A DNA stretch of 64,000 nucleotides from Ascarosepion bandense (GCA_037127315.1 JBBBDQ010001186.1:2826001-2890000); one strand, 5' to 3'. Numbered from the stretch's first letter, positions 10,613 to 21,510 are shown. A program made the numbers and translations. Notes: generated by a model not told the origin, from the sequence alone.

Positions 10613-11700
10613 ATCATTATATTTAGTTAATGGTAGGAACAGATTCGATAGCCAAATATAAATATATGCCGACACGGATAGTCAAACAGACAGACAGACA
10701 GACAGACAGGGACAGAATTTGATCAAACATTAAAGTTAAATTTAATTTATTTCGATTTTAATAAAATGTTAGTCAATACTCATTAATTCACCATCTTCTA
10801 AAATCTATGCTATTTCAGGTTCTAATTAACTGGCATTAGCAAGTTGTTCTTAAGTAAATCGGACAGTTTCGATCGTGAAAAAAAAAAATGATCCCTGGAA
10901 CTGGACGGCTATATTCCCCTCTTTTACTCTCTTCTTTGAAAATTCTCGATTATCAGTCGAAAATTCGCAGAGATGTTTCCTCAATTAGGACATCAAAGAA
11001 AACTCCATCTTCCCGATTGACAACATTTCAGCCATTACACACTGTCCAATATCAAAATATTCACTCATCTAATAACAAAACTAGATAAGAGCAAATTGAA
11101 TTTCGTGAAGGCATTTCAGTTGAATTGACATAACCTCAGATTTATTTCTCTGTCCGTAAGAAAGACTAATTTTCCAGGCCGATAGAGATTCTTAATATTC
11201 TCGAACATGCCCACCATTTCGGAATTTCATTTCAGTCTTTCTAGCCAATCGAGGGAGGTTATTTCACATTTGATATTCCCTGTTTATTGGGTTATGATTG
11301 ATTTCGTCCGACGTGAAGAGAGAAACTGCGACGTGAAAGCAATGCCATATGAATAAATGGATTTATTTCTGAACATGATCGAATTTGCGTTCTCTTGACG
11401 CTTTAAAAGAATAAGCAAGCATTGACCCAGTTTCTCTTTTAGTAACTCGCTTCTAACTGCTACATATTTCATACACGTTTTCTGTAGTATCCTAAAATGT
11501 CTTGAATTTATTGTATAGAAGAGGTTTAGATAACAACTAAGAAAGGCCAGCCTTTGTTAACGATATCACCATTATATTTTCGTTCTTGACTCCATAAGGT
11601 TACATCTTTTGTTATATGCGAATGATATAATTTCTCTAATGTTGTGTCTTTGATATGTTTCTTGTATGTAATTGTGGTATTCATATAAATGTTCATATTA
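10613..11700. other. Unassigned AT-rich region
   Basis: It holds a short GACA run (10685-10708) and small open frames of 60-66 codons with no recognisable domain. No RNA gene or known repeat was found. Confidence 0.45.
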
Positions 11701-11759
11701 TATATGTATATGTATACATATGTATACATATATATATATATTATATAATATCTAACACA

Positions 11760-11795
<36 letters not shown>

Positions 11796-11796
11796 G
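11701..11796. repeat. TA and CT microsatellites
   Basis: Mixed ATGTATAC, TA and CT runs at the 3' boundary of LINE-C. Confidence 0.9.
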
Positions 11797-11845
11797 ATGG
11801 ACTCTCCCGTCGATCTCGACGTATGAGGTTCCGACAACTCTGACT

Positions 11846-12397
11846 TCATCCATGCTTCAGCCTCTGATGACATCTAAGTCCAGCAAGGGACTTACAAATC
11901 AATCCACACAGAGTGCAAGTGTGCTGGTTATGGGATGCACTTGCAGGTACCAATACAGCCCGCTTGACTCTCTCTCGTTTCTGACTCATATGATTCAGAC
12001 TGTCAGATTTGAAACGCTGAAGACCATCAAAACAACATGCCTTCCACTCCATTCGATCAGAGACTCTGCTCTCAAGAATGTTGTGAGGCAGATTGAGAGA
12101 AATCAAATTACTCCTGATCTTATCCTTGTACCTCAGTAAAGGCCGTTCAACATTTCTCCTACCGCTCTCCAATTGACTGTACATCATGATTTTTGGTATC
12201 CTTTCCTCGGTCATCCTCAATACGTGTCCAGTCCAACGTAGTTGGAACTGAATGAGGAATGGCTCTATTCCAGAAATATTACATTTTCTGAAGAGGTCAA
12301 CGTTGGGCATCTTGTCTCGAATGCTAAGACCACAGATTGACCGCAAACAGTGTTTGTGAAATACATCCAGCTGACGGATGTGAAGTCTATAAGGAGT
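11846..12397 (-). pseudogene. LINE-C ORF2 C-terminus with C2H2 zinc finger
   Basis: In-frame continuation of LINE-C after the premature TGA. It reads TPYRLHIRQLDVFHKHCLRS, then RWTGHVLRM, RYKDKIRSNL and a final C2H2-type finger, CTLCGLICKSLAGLRCHQRL plus His. RWTGHVLRM is a conserved block after the RT thumb in many animal LINEs. The C-terminal finger is likely nucleic-acid binding. No stop or frameshift occurs inside this part. Separation from ORF2 rests on the single TGA. Confidence 0.85.
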
Positions 12398-14845
12398 TCA
12401 AGACTCAGAGCCATACAGGAGGATGGAGAGAATAACAGCTCGATAAACCACAATTTTCGTATCCAATCGGATCCCACGTTCATCCCACAGGCGATGGCGC
12501 AACTTCCCAAAGGCATGTGTAGCCCTCGCAATCCTGTTGACAATTTCGTCATCCAATGAACCATCATGATTCACCTTGCTGCCCAAGTAGGGAAAACACT
12601 TTGTATACTTAACGGCTTGACCATCCACCTTCAGTTGTCTTTCTGGAAAACGATATTCAGGTGGCTCTGTCCTCACTCCCGCGACTTGCTTTGGAGGTAT
12701 ATATGGTTGATGCACCACCTCTGTCTTTTTAATGCTGATTGTAAACCCAAAAGCCGTACATGCAGTTGCGAAACGATCGAGCAAAAACTGTGCCTCTTCG
12801 AAAGATGTTGCTACAAGAGCAGCAGCATCTGCAAAGAGCAAATCTCGGATTATTTCAGTTCGAACAAGGGTCTTGGCTTTAAACCTCTGATGGTTGAATA
12901 AACCACCAGAAGAACGGAACTGAAATTTCACGCCAGTATCAATATTACCAAAGGCATATTTCAGCATCAGGGAAAAATAAAGAGCAAAAAGTACAGGAGC
13001 CATCACACACCCCTGTTTTGTCCCATTTGTGACGTCGAAGGCGTCTGACGTCATTCCGTCAGACACAACCTTAGCCTTCATTCCTTCATGAAAAGAGATG
13101 ATCACCTTAAGCATATTTTCAGGTATGCCAAGCTTGCGCAGAACTTTCCAGAGAGCGTCACGGTTCACTGAATCAAAGGCTTTTGTCAAATCGACAAACA
13201 CCATGTACAGTTCCTGGTTCTTCTCTCGTACCTTTTCTGCAACTTGTCGGAGCGAAAATATCATGTCAATGGTGCCACGACCAGATCGGAAGCCACACTG
13301 TGACTCAGGGTAGATTTTATCAACAAGATGTGTGGTAATTCGGTTCAGAATTAATCTGGCCAGAATTTTTCCAGCAATTGAAAGAAGTGATATTCCCCGA
13401 TGATTGTCGCAGAGATTCTTTGCTCCTTTATTCTTGTACAAGTGCTTAATACATGCATCCTTATAATCTTGCGGAACACGCCCGGCTTTCCATATTTCCA
13501 CAAAAAGAGCATGTAGCTTCTTTACTAAAGCATGTCCGCCACATTTGTACACTTCAGGAAGGATGGGATCATCAGGTGACGGGGATTTACCGGAGGCAAT
13601 CTGTTTGATAGATTCAAGTACCTCTTGATAAGCTGGTTCAAATGACAATTCAGGAATTTCAGCACATTGTGGAAGGGACGAGATGACATCATTGTCGACT
13701 TCAGATGATGTGTTTAGAACTGTCTCAAAGTGTTCCTTCCATCTCTTTAGAATATCCGACTTATCAGTGAGCAGCGTTTCCCCGTCCGTTGTACATACAG
13801 GTGAGGCACCATTCGTTTCAGGCCCAAATATTTCTTTAAGGCCATTATAGAATGCTTTGGTGTTTTTACTGTCAGAAGCTTCTTGGAGCTCAATTGCTTT
13901 CTTATACCACCACTGTTCCTTCATGGCTCTGAGAGCCCTTTGCACCTCACCTTTGCATTTCCTGTAAGACATCTGCTTGGCAGACGAATTCTTGTCCTCT
14001 ATCCAGGCTTTGTGTGTAGTGTGCATCTTGTTAATGAGCTTTTTTGCATCCTCGTTGTTTTCATCAAACCAGTCCTGGTGCTTTCTACGCGGAATTCCAA
14101 GAACTTCTACTGCTGTTGAATGAGTTGCCTTCTGCAATGCTTTCCAAGAACATTCTATATCATCAGTGATATTCACTGAGTCCAAGGCAGCCTCAAGCTT
14201 AACAGAGATTTCATATTTCTTGTCTGCTAATTTCAGGGGAAGGACATCAATCCGTTTCGGAGCTGTTGACCTAAACACCCTACGCTTGTATAAACTCAAT
14301 GAGAGTCTACTTCGCAAGAGAGCATGATCTGAAAGGTAGCAGGATGTGTGAAATGAGCGAGTGATGTTGAAGTCACTGATGTCTCTTCGTTTTGTGATGA
14401 TATAGTCTATGAGATGCCAATCCTTAGACCGAGGATGCATCCAGGTGGTTTTGTGATGGTTTGCTTGTTGGAACAAGGTATTTGTAATGTTAAGGCCAAA
14501 CTCCCTACAGATAGTGAGAAGCCTCAAACCGTTTTCATTTACCTTGCCTACACCATGACCACCTAGTACACCAGTCCAAGATTGGCCATCATTTCCAACG
14601 CGAGCATTAAAGTCCCCAGCAAGAATAAGCTTATCCTTGTGGCGCACCTTGAGGATGACATCACGAAGGAGATCGTAAAATTCTTTTTTCTCCTGTTCTG
14701 AGCCAGCCAATGTTGGAGCATAACAACTGATGATCGTCAGCCGGGTATTTCCACCCAACTCCAAAGAAAGGGTTATGATTCGATCCGAAATACCCTTAGG
14801 CAACGAAGATAGAGACTTAGCCAGTTCTGATTTAATGGCAAATCC
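12398..14845 (-). pseudogene. LINE-C ORF2: APE endonuclease and reverse transcriptase
   Basis: An open frame of about 815 codons lacks an N-terminus; its first Met codon is at 14803 but the frame is open to 14845. The APE-type endonuclease shows ISCYAPT, LAGDFNARVG, the DYIITKR block and SDHALL (residues about 25-165 from 14803). A linker follows, then the RT: NHRGISLL, QCGFRSGRGT, the palm motif FVDLTKAFDSV, TKQGCVMAP and LLFADAAALVA. The usual FADD box is FADA: codon 12824-12826 reads GCT where an Asp codon is expected, so a catalytic aspartate is lost. The frame stops at TGA (12398-12400) where Trp is normal for this family (YGSES-stop-TPYR). Past the stop the same frame continues to 11846. 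The protein nicks DNA and reverse-transcribes the element RNA in working relatives. This copy is predicted to be inactive. Confidence 0.9.
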
Positions 14846-14866
14846 AATATATATATATATATATAT

Positions 14867-15110
14867 TAGTCATCTACATACAAGCCCGTTTTGCTGTATC
14901 ACAGCTCATCAGTGTGGCTAGACATATCCACTTGCTTCTAGCCGGGATCGAAACTTGACCGATGTGGTGTCAGTCGGAGTCTCTACTCCCTAAGCCATCG
15001 GCGCATGGCATCGGAGAAGGGACATTTTAACGTCTTGTATATAAGCAGTGTATAGAGACGCCAGTCACCGAGAGAATTCAATTCATCTTTGAAGAGTCAC
15101 TCATTATAGC
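14867..15110 (-). mobile_element. SINE-2 copy g
   Basis: Reverse-complemented, it has a 5' leader (GAATTGAATTCTCTCGGTGA), a tRNA-like head (GATGGCTTAGGGAGTAGAG as A-box region, GTTTCGATCCCGGCT as B-box region) and GATGAGCTGTGATACAGC. The 3' end runs into the TA tract at 14849-14866 that borders LINE-C. Confidence 0.8.
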
Positions 15111-15134
15111 CGAAGTGGAAACTGTTTTTAAAAT

Positions 15135-15140
<6 letters not shown>

Positions 15141-15175
<35 letters not shown>
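15141..15175. repeat. TA microsatellite
   Basis: Pure TA run directly before an R3 copy. Confidence 0.95.
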
Positions 15176-15176
<1 letters not shown>

Positions 15177-15177
<1 letters not shown>

Positions 15178-15659
15178 TAGCAGTATAGCACGGCGTTGTT
15201 AAAACTAATCCATGGTCCTGGAGCTCAGACTCGATGGCACTAAAGACTAAAAAGCAATAGTTGACTCCATTTAAGGCGAAACCGTAGACTGAAAGAAAAA
15301 TGAATGGATGTAAGTCAAATTTTAATTTCCTGGTATCAATATGAAATTTTCTGCACTATTGTAAGAACTGCAACCCTGAAACTTCTGAATATCGTTTCTT
15401 ATGTCTTTGTCTATGAGTGTATCAAATTTTATTAAAATCGGACCACTCCTTCTATAACCCGATTTTTTCGATTATCGATTTTCGATATTTATCGGGGGTA
15501 CCTCGACACAAAACCTAGCTAAGAACACTCGCAGACGCTTATAGTACAACTGTGTAAGTTTTCAAGAAAATCGGTTCAGCCGTTTCGGAATCTATAGGTA
15601 ACGGACACACACACATAAACACAAACACACACACACAGACAAAGTTCTATTTATAAATA

Positions 15660-15663
<4 letters not shown>
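15177..15663 (+). repeat. R3 dispersed repeat, full-length copy
   Basis: It starts CTAGCAGTATAGCACGGCGT and ends with an interrupted CA run and AAAGTTCTATTTATAAATAA. The second half is nearly identical to 10268-10612 and 17398-17730, including ATCGGGGGTACCTCGACAC. A 50-bp TA run (15664-15713) follows directly. Confidence 0.85.
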
Positions 15664-15716
<53 letters not shown>

Positions 15717-15757
15717 AAACCAATAAATGATGGTAATCAAATTAAGCTCATCATATT
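15664..15757. repeat. TA microsatellite and T-rich boundary
   Basis: TA dinucleotides to about 15713, then AT-rich sequence leading to a poly-T that is the A-tail of the next minus-strand element. Confidence 0.9.
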
Positions 15758-15925
15758 TTTTTTTTAATCATATCACCTCGAGCAAGGCGGTAACGCCACT
15801 GATGTGCAGCGGGCTACGTAAGAGTGAATAGATTGGAAAAGAGAAAGCCGGAAACCACAAACTAAACAGGGAACAAGGGATGAGCCTCTACACCTTTTCA
15901 ATGGGTGAAGTGTGAACCGGGCGAT
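15758..15925 (-). mobile_element. R4: short element sharing the LINE-A 3' tail
   Basis: On the minus strand it starts about CTATCGCCCGGTTCACACTT and ends CGCCTTGCTCGAGGTGATAT plus an A-run. The last part matches the LINE-A 3' tail (9540-9570, 31130-31160). A second copy with the same 5' point is at 47490-47665. A short element borrowing a LINE tail would fit a SINE mobilised by LINE-A; the head contains a B-box-like GGTTCACAC. Confidence 0.55.
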
Positions 15926-15929
15926 AGCT

Positions 15930-16346
15930 TATATTATGAAAAATTTCAAACAATTGACCTCATACTCTCTAATAACCCTACAAAAACACAATTAAATCTT
16001 CTACAGAAAAACCAATGTAGTGTATCAATTTACATGCCCGTTCAAAGATTGTATCTCTGGTACTAATAATAAACCCACTACATATATTGGTTTTACTCCA
16101 ACCACTCACTTCCGTAGACTTAACTTTCACATTTCTGATCAGAGTACAATTAAACTACATTTCTCAGAAAAACATAACCATGTAGATAATTTCAGACAGA
16201 TTTTAGTCAACAATACAATAATCCTCACTTATACACACAGTAAAAATAACCTTCAGATATTGGAGGCCATCTACATTAAATCAAAGCAATCCACACTTAA
16301 TAAAATCACATTTAAATCTGGTCATAACACATTACATTGCATTTAG
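15930..16346 (+). pseudogene. PLE-2 GIY-YIG endonuclease domain, 3' end of the ORF
   Basis: An open frame from 16020 of 108 codons, extendable upstream by a frame change (NPTKTQLNLLQK). It reads YQFTCPFKDCIS, then TYIGFT (second half of the GIY-YIG signature), HFRRLNFHISDQS, ILEAIYIK and LNKITFKSGHNTLHC, with a stop at 16344. This is the C-terminal GIY-YIG nuclease of a Penelope-like retroelement, which in working elements cuts target DNA for priming. The RT is missing upstream, where an R4 copy lies. Homologous domains occur at 22690-23010, 33960-34250 and 39190-39500. Confidence 0.75.
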
Positions 16347-16707
16347 ACATATGGTTCTGTTCACATTTTGAGCTCTCACGCGGTGTGACGTCATAGAACC
16401 ACTTGACAAATTTACGAACTATATCCGCTATTTGGTAACTGTTATCGTTGCTTGGCAAAGTTTTATGTCAACAGAATATAAAAAAACCATCTTTGATGGT
16501 GGATAGTTTTATGTTAATGTTCCTGTAACCTCTCTGAAGATGGCTCATGTGAGCCGAAAGCTTAGAATCAACTTAATAAAAAATTATCCAAATGTTGGAG
16601 AATTTTTGTCTTTATGTTCACCTGAAATTAAAGCCAAAATACGATGTTTAGAACGGCTCATGATTAAACATAATAGACATTCATTGCCTGTTATAGTTAA
16701 CAGTATA

Positions 16708-16716
<9 letters not shown>
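16347..16716 (+). mobile_element. PLE-2 terminal region with hairpin motif and next N-terminus
   Basis: The GIY-YIG stop is followed by about 190 bp of untranslated sequence, then the hairpin CTGAAGATGGCTCATGTGAG plus CCGAAAG (16534-16560). After it comes a frame reading IKAKIRCLERLMIKHNRHSL. That frame aligns by eye with the PLE-2 N-terminal piece at 33429-33620 (STIKLIRLYERILHKINRQN). The order 3' end, hairpin, 5' end is a head-to-tail junction of two PLE-2 copies, the second cut off at a TA tract (16717-16742). Confidence 0.5.
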
Positions 16717-16745
<29 letters not shown>

Positions 16746-16970
16746 TTATATGTATTGCTGTGTGCAAGTTATAATGAGTTTTTTTCCGTGTAGATGTATA
16801 TTCATGTAAAGATATATTTGCTCCTCCATGTGTGTCAGGGGAAATGTAGTCTCAGGTTAGTGCCTGTGCTATGTTATATTATTCTTTCATTGATGAAACT
16901 ACAATATAGGTAATTATTAAATATTTATAAATTCATTTGTTGCAGAAGTTATTGTGAAATATTAACAAAA
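16717..16970. other. TA microsatellite and unassigned sequence
   Basis: A TA run at 16717-16742, then sequence with no recognised family. Confidence 0.6.
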
Positions 16971-17025
16971 GAACCATTCTATTTTTATTTACAACTAGCA
17001 GTTGTAAATAAAAATAGAATGGTTC
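16971..17025. repeat. Perfect 24-bp inverted repeat at the R3 5' end
   Basis: Arms 16971-16994 (GAACCATTCTATTTTTATTT plus ACAA) and 17002-17025 are perfect reverse complements around the 7-base loop CTAGCAG. Confidence 0.95.
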
Positions 17026-17659
17026 CGGCGTTCCTCGGGTGTAATGAAAGCTTTAAAACTAATCCATGGTCCTGGAGCTCAGACTCTTTGGACGTTGGGA
17101 CGAAAGACTGAAAAGCAATAGTTGTTTCCAGTTAAAACGAAACTGTAGACTGAAAGAAAAATGAATGGATGTAAGTCAAATTTTAATTTCCTGATAACGA
17201 TATCAAATTAGTTTTTTCGTCGTAAACTGAATTTTGAAGGCTAAATAAGTCCTCTGAGTAAATGGTATCATGGCTGAGACTAAGAACTACAATTATACCT
17301 ACATGCAGCCAAACCTGAAGCAAAAACTAAAATAAAAGGGCTGAAAAACTGATTTTGATCAGACCCGGTAGGATATCGGGGTATCGATTTCCAATATCGG
17401 AGTCAAATAAGTCATCCAAGGATCGAACTGCAACCTTTAAACTTCTGAATATCGTTTCCTGTGTCTTTGTCTATGAGTGTATCAAATTCGATTAAAATCG
17501 AACCACTTATATAACCCGATTTTTTTGATTATCGATTTTCGATATTCATCGGGGGTACCTCGACACAAAACCTAGCTAAGAACACTCGCAGACGCTTATA
17601 GTACAACTGTGTAAATGTTCAAGAAAAACGGTTTAGCCGTTTCGCTGTCTATAGGTAAC

Positions 17660-17706
<47 letters not shown>

Positions 17707-17731
17707 GTTCCATTTATAAATAAGTCTAGAT
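16995..17731 (+). repeat. R3 dispersed repeat with altered 5' end
   Basis: Longest R3 copy, with a CA run at 17664-17703 and the standard 3' end CATTTATAAATAAG. It shares GTCCTGGAGCTCAGACTC and ATCGGGGGTACCTCGACAC with 15177-15663. Its 5' end reads CTAGCAG, then a reverse-complement copy of 24 bases of the left flank (17002-17025), then CGGCGTTCC. Other copies have TATAGCC at that point. Confidence 0.85.
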
Positions 17732-18063
17732 TATTCACTTGGCAATAAATACTAAAAAATAGTATGAAATACATCATTTTTTAAACACTGGGGTGGTTTA
17801 ATAATTATAGCCGGTAGTATATATATATATATATATATATATATAGCTATAATAATTTTTTTTAAAATTAAAGTAAACAGTTACATGCAAAAAGCTTTTA
17901 TGATTTAAAATATACAATATGTAACTGTATTTCTTCAACTAAATTAATAATTGCCCATCGGTCTCATTGGAGCACACGCCGTCGACATAGTGGTCGTCGA
18001 TACTTCTCTATCTGTCTTCTTTACAAGTAGGGGTGTTGACCTTACACAAACCACTTTATTTTC
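17732..18063. other. Unassigned region with TA tract
   Basis: A TA run lies at 17818-17845. The rest is AT-rich and unassigned. Confidence 0.5.
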
Positions 18064-18433
18064 CATGCGAGGTACACTGGTTGATATATAAATCTATAGA
18101 ATCTAATCAGTCCTGCTATTTAAACCATAACCGAAGGAAGGTGCAGTGGATATCGACTCGGAACGAGGAATCGGGGAACCGATTTCGAATTCTAGCTGAA
18201 TTCCTTGCATTCACTTACTCGCAAATACCCTTGGGAAAGGTATGAATCCGTCTCTTCCCTCCAGTTATGGGCTAAATAACAGGGCAGATTGGGTTCTATA
18301 GCCTTGGCTGGCAACCAGTCTACCGCAGAAAGCAATGGCACCCTACTGCGGGATAATCTTCTTCCCAGTCAGTTATGTCTCGAAAGAGACATGATCGTCC
18401 AAGCGTGTATCACGTATGGCACTTAACTGACTG
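18064..18433 (+). mobile_element. SINE-1 copy E with an inverted body piece (left arm)
   Basis: The full SINE-1 runs from 18139 (GGTGCAGTGGATATCGACTC, then a B-box region) to ACTTAACTGACTGA at 18433. Directly before it, 18067-18138 is a SINE-1 body segment in the opposite orientation (AACCATAACCGAAGGAAG). The whole 18064-18433 block recurs inverted at 18722-19095. The palindrome loop is GAAA in sense. Confidence 0.85.
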
Positions 18434-18721
18434 AAGGAAGAAGAGATGGATTCTCCTTTACGCGTAAGCGAATGCAAAGAATGTAATTGGAACTCTTTGA
18501 GAATATCGGTTAAAGGAAATGATTACAGCACCAGACTCTGTTACTAAGCGTCATAAGAACCATACCACTAGCTGACCTAAGCCTTGTTAGTGAAAAAGAA
18601 ATGTGTTGACGAAACTGTTCGGAAGTCTTCGAGAGTTGTACTAGAACAAAGCCACTTCTGTGTTGACCACGGTCCCGCAAGATTATGCGATATCTCCCCG
18701 TAACTAAGGTTTATAGCACAT
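18434..18721. other. Spacer between inverted SINE-1 arms
   Basis: About 288 bp of sequence with no recognised feature separates the two arms. Confidence 0.5.
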
Positions 18722-19134
18722 TCAGTCAGTTAAGTGCCATACGTGATACACGCTTGGGCGATCATGTCTCGAAAGAGACATGACTTGACTGGGCAGAAAG
18801 TTATCCCGCAGTAGGTTGCCATTGCTTTCTGCGGTAGACTGGTTGCCGACCAAGGCTATAGAACCCAATCTGTCCTATTATGTAACCCATAACTGGAAGG
18901 AAGAGACGGATTCATAACTTTTCCAAGGGTATTTGTGCGTAAGTGAATGCAAGGAATTCAGCTAGAATTCGAAATCGGTTCCCCGATTCCTCGTTCCGAG
19001 TCGATATCTACTGCACCTTCCTTCGGTTATGGTTTAAATAGCAGGACTGATTAGATTCTATAGATTTATATATCAACCAGTCTACCTCGCGTAAGTGAAT
19101 GCAATGAATTCAGCTAGAATTCGAACTCGGCTCT
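18722..19134 (-). mobile_element. SINE-1 copy F with an inverted body piece (right arm)
   Basis: A minus-oriented SINE-1 at 18722-19016 is followed by a plus-oriented body piece (19017-19087) and a further minus-oriented head fragment (19088-19134). It shares private variants with copy E, such as GATTTCGAATTCTAGCTG in sense. The loop is TTTC in sense, the opposite of copy E. Confidence 0.85.
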
Positions 19135-19996
19135 ATATAACACATTATTGCACTCTAAATCAGTGGTTGCTTGTACTGATGCTGGTGACTCCTGCAACAA
19201 GGATCAGGTAGCTAACTCAGCAGACCGGTCATATTCTGGATGAATGGTATAAGGAGATACAAGAATAAATAAAGGGAAACATGTATGCCTGCTGTTACTA
19301 TCGATAGGGTAACATATTGATCTCATCTATTATTTTTTCCTCAATAACAGATGAGATATTTTTGCTTTAAATTTGCTGGTGAGCCAAGCTCGTAAACAGC
19401 TTTAGAATGAACTGTTAAAATACCGTTCTGAACGTTTGCCGGCAATCAATGATCATATTTGGCTCAAATTACAACTATCCATCAACCGGTCGCTACGGGG
19501 TACGTGCCAAAAGGAAACCTTTCACTCCCCGTGAAAGGTTTAAATTGGCAACAGATTGGTTTGCCGGATTAAGCAACTACTTGTTTAATTAATCTTGTTA
19601 GTTTAAGAGATAAAGTTTTCTTTTTTAGTATTTCGCTCAAAGGAAGTAAAAACATACTGCACTATTTTTGTTACAGAACATTGATGTTTAGCGCCTAAAA
19701 TAGGGTACGCCGTTTATGTACTTATGCCAATAAATCCGTTGTGAATAAATGAAAAAAGAAAGCTCTAATTTTGTACAAATTGTATTTATTTTCAACATAA
19801 TCTTCTTTCATTTCATTACACAAAACTCAACGTTCTTCCTAGTTCTTGTAGAGAGAAAGATTTACAAAATAATATTTCAGATTAAAATATATCCCCTGAC
19901 TGTGACATTTGACGAATTTATCGATCGATTTCCTGTTTGTCTATTTTTTATGACAGATTTTAACATCTTGGAGAATATAGATTAAATATTGTCAAA

Positions 19997-19998
<2 letters not shown>
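19135..19998. other. Unassigned region
   Basis: A 78-codon frame at 19749-19985 is hydrophobic and has no recognisable domain. I see no repeat family or RNA here. Confidence 0.45.
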
Positions 19999-20035
<37 letters not shown>

Positions 20036-20483
20036 TTGATAGATAGATAGATAGATAGAAACATAATGAGAGAGATAAAGAGATATGAACAGACTTGGAC
20101 TTACATAGAGCGATAGATATTAACAAATTAGACAGAGAGGGATAGAGAGAGAGAGGGGGGGTAGTGAGGGAGAAACTAAAAAAATACCAAACAAGCGTTG
20201 AGACTTAAACTCGAATCGTAACTTTGTTTCACACAGTCCAGATCATCAGATGAGAGGAACAAATGGCGAACTCAGCTTACAACTTGTCCTCTGATAGTCG
20301 CCAGAGTGTGAAACTCATTTACGATTTGGAACGGAGTCCGTTAACACTGTTTGGTGTTTCTTACTGTTATAGCCCCGTTTTAGTTAAATTTCAAAAGGCA
20401 TGAAGCGCTTTACATTTTTGCGCGGGCAGATATCTTTTTGATTTTCTTAGACATATAGATATCAACAAGCTGATATATAAGAT

Positions 20484-20485
<2 letters not shown>
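19999..20485. repeat. TA, GATA and GA simple repeats with unassigned sequence
   Basis: TA (19999-20032), a GATA run (20036-20058) and GA-rich tracts near 20130-20160. The remainder (20170-20480) was not recognised. Confidence 0.7.
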
Positions 20486-20542
<57 letters not shown>

Positions 20543-20555
20543 GAACAGACCGAGT

Positions 20556-20622
<67 letters not shown>

Positions 20623-20632
20623 GAACAGACTG

Positions 20633-20666
<34 letters not shown>

Positions 20667-20675
20667 GAACAGACT

Positions 20676-20715
<40 letters not shown>

Positions 20716-20776
20716 TAGATAGATAGATAGATAAGAACAGACTGAGATAGATAGATAGATAGATAAGAACAGACTG

Positions 20777-20814
<38 letters not shown>

Positions 20815-20864
20815 GAACAGACTGAGATAGATAGATAGATAGATAGATAGATAAGAACAGACTG

Positions 20865-20906
<42 letters not shown>

Positions 20907-20914
20907 GAACAGAC

Positions 20915-20953
<39 letters not shown>

Positions 20954-20962
20954 GAACAGACT

Positions 20963-21020
<58 letters not shown>
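20486..21020. repeat. GATA array with regular AAGAACAGACTGA spacers
   Basis: GATA runs of variable length are separated at least nine times by the spacer AAGAACAGACTGAGA or close variants, with one TA run at 20680-20712. The spacer is also found singly beside other GATA or TA runs (20086, 21166, 21205, 23219). Confidence 0.95.
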
Positions 21021-21212
21021 TGAACAATGTGGCAGAGGCCGAAAGTATGAGAGTACTCAGTGAGAATCGTAATTACTACTAGAAAGTAACAGGTTTTAGC
21101 GAGATAAGATTGCTCCTCACGCCGAGATGCCTAAGAATGAAATAGATAGAAAGATAAATAGATAGATAGATACGAACAAACTGGAGTAGATAGATAGATA
21201 GATACGAACAGA

Positions 21213-21265
<53 letters not shown>

Positions 21266-21275
21266 GCTTCGTTCT
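21021..21275. repeat. Unassigned sequence with GATA and TA tracts
   Basis: It contains GATACGAACAGACTG spacers at 21190-21215 and a TA run at 21214-21262. Confidence 0.7.
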
Positions 21276-21510
21276 CAAAAAATGAATTGAACACTCTTGG
21301 CTAATGGCTTTTGTTTACATCGAGCATATAACACACTAACGTCTGGCTTCCTCCGCTGTGCGCTGATAGCTTAGAGATAGAATCTCCGACTGGTGTCAAA
21401 TCGGTCAGCTCTCAATTTTGGTTGGAAGCAATCGGATGTCTAACTGTACTGAAGGGCTGTAAAACAGCGAAACAGGACTGTCAGTGAATGACTCTCTCTC
21501 TCTCTCTTTC
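21276..21510 (+). mobile_element. SINE-2 copy a
   Basis: It has the leader TGAATTGAACACTCTTGG, then GATAGCTTAGAGATAGAATC (A-box region), a degenerate B box and GCAATCGGATGTCTAAC with GCGAAACAGGACTGTC. It ends in CT and TA tracts. Confidence 0.8.

Larger units (their letters stand above)
11797..14845 (-). mobile_element. LINE-C non-LTR retrotransposon, 5'-truncated, nearly intact
   Basis: A single minus-strand element of about 3 kb carries endonuclease, RT and a C-terminal zinc finger. The coding region begins inside the endonuclease at about 14845, where it meets a TA run, and ends at 11846. A short 3' untranslated region ends near GACGGGAGAGTCCATCA, again followed by TA and GA runs. It is by far the best-preserved protein-coding sequence in the window, so it is probably the youngest LINE here. 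The left neighbour is a CT/TA tract, the right a TA-tailed SINE-2. This suggests insertion into a microsatellite. Confidence 0.9.

Noticed and set aside
10888..11088. A 66-codon frame beginning after an A-run
   Set aside because: No domain, no second copy, no splice or expression evidence.
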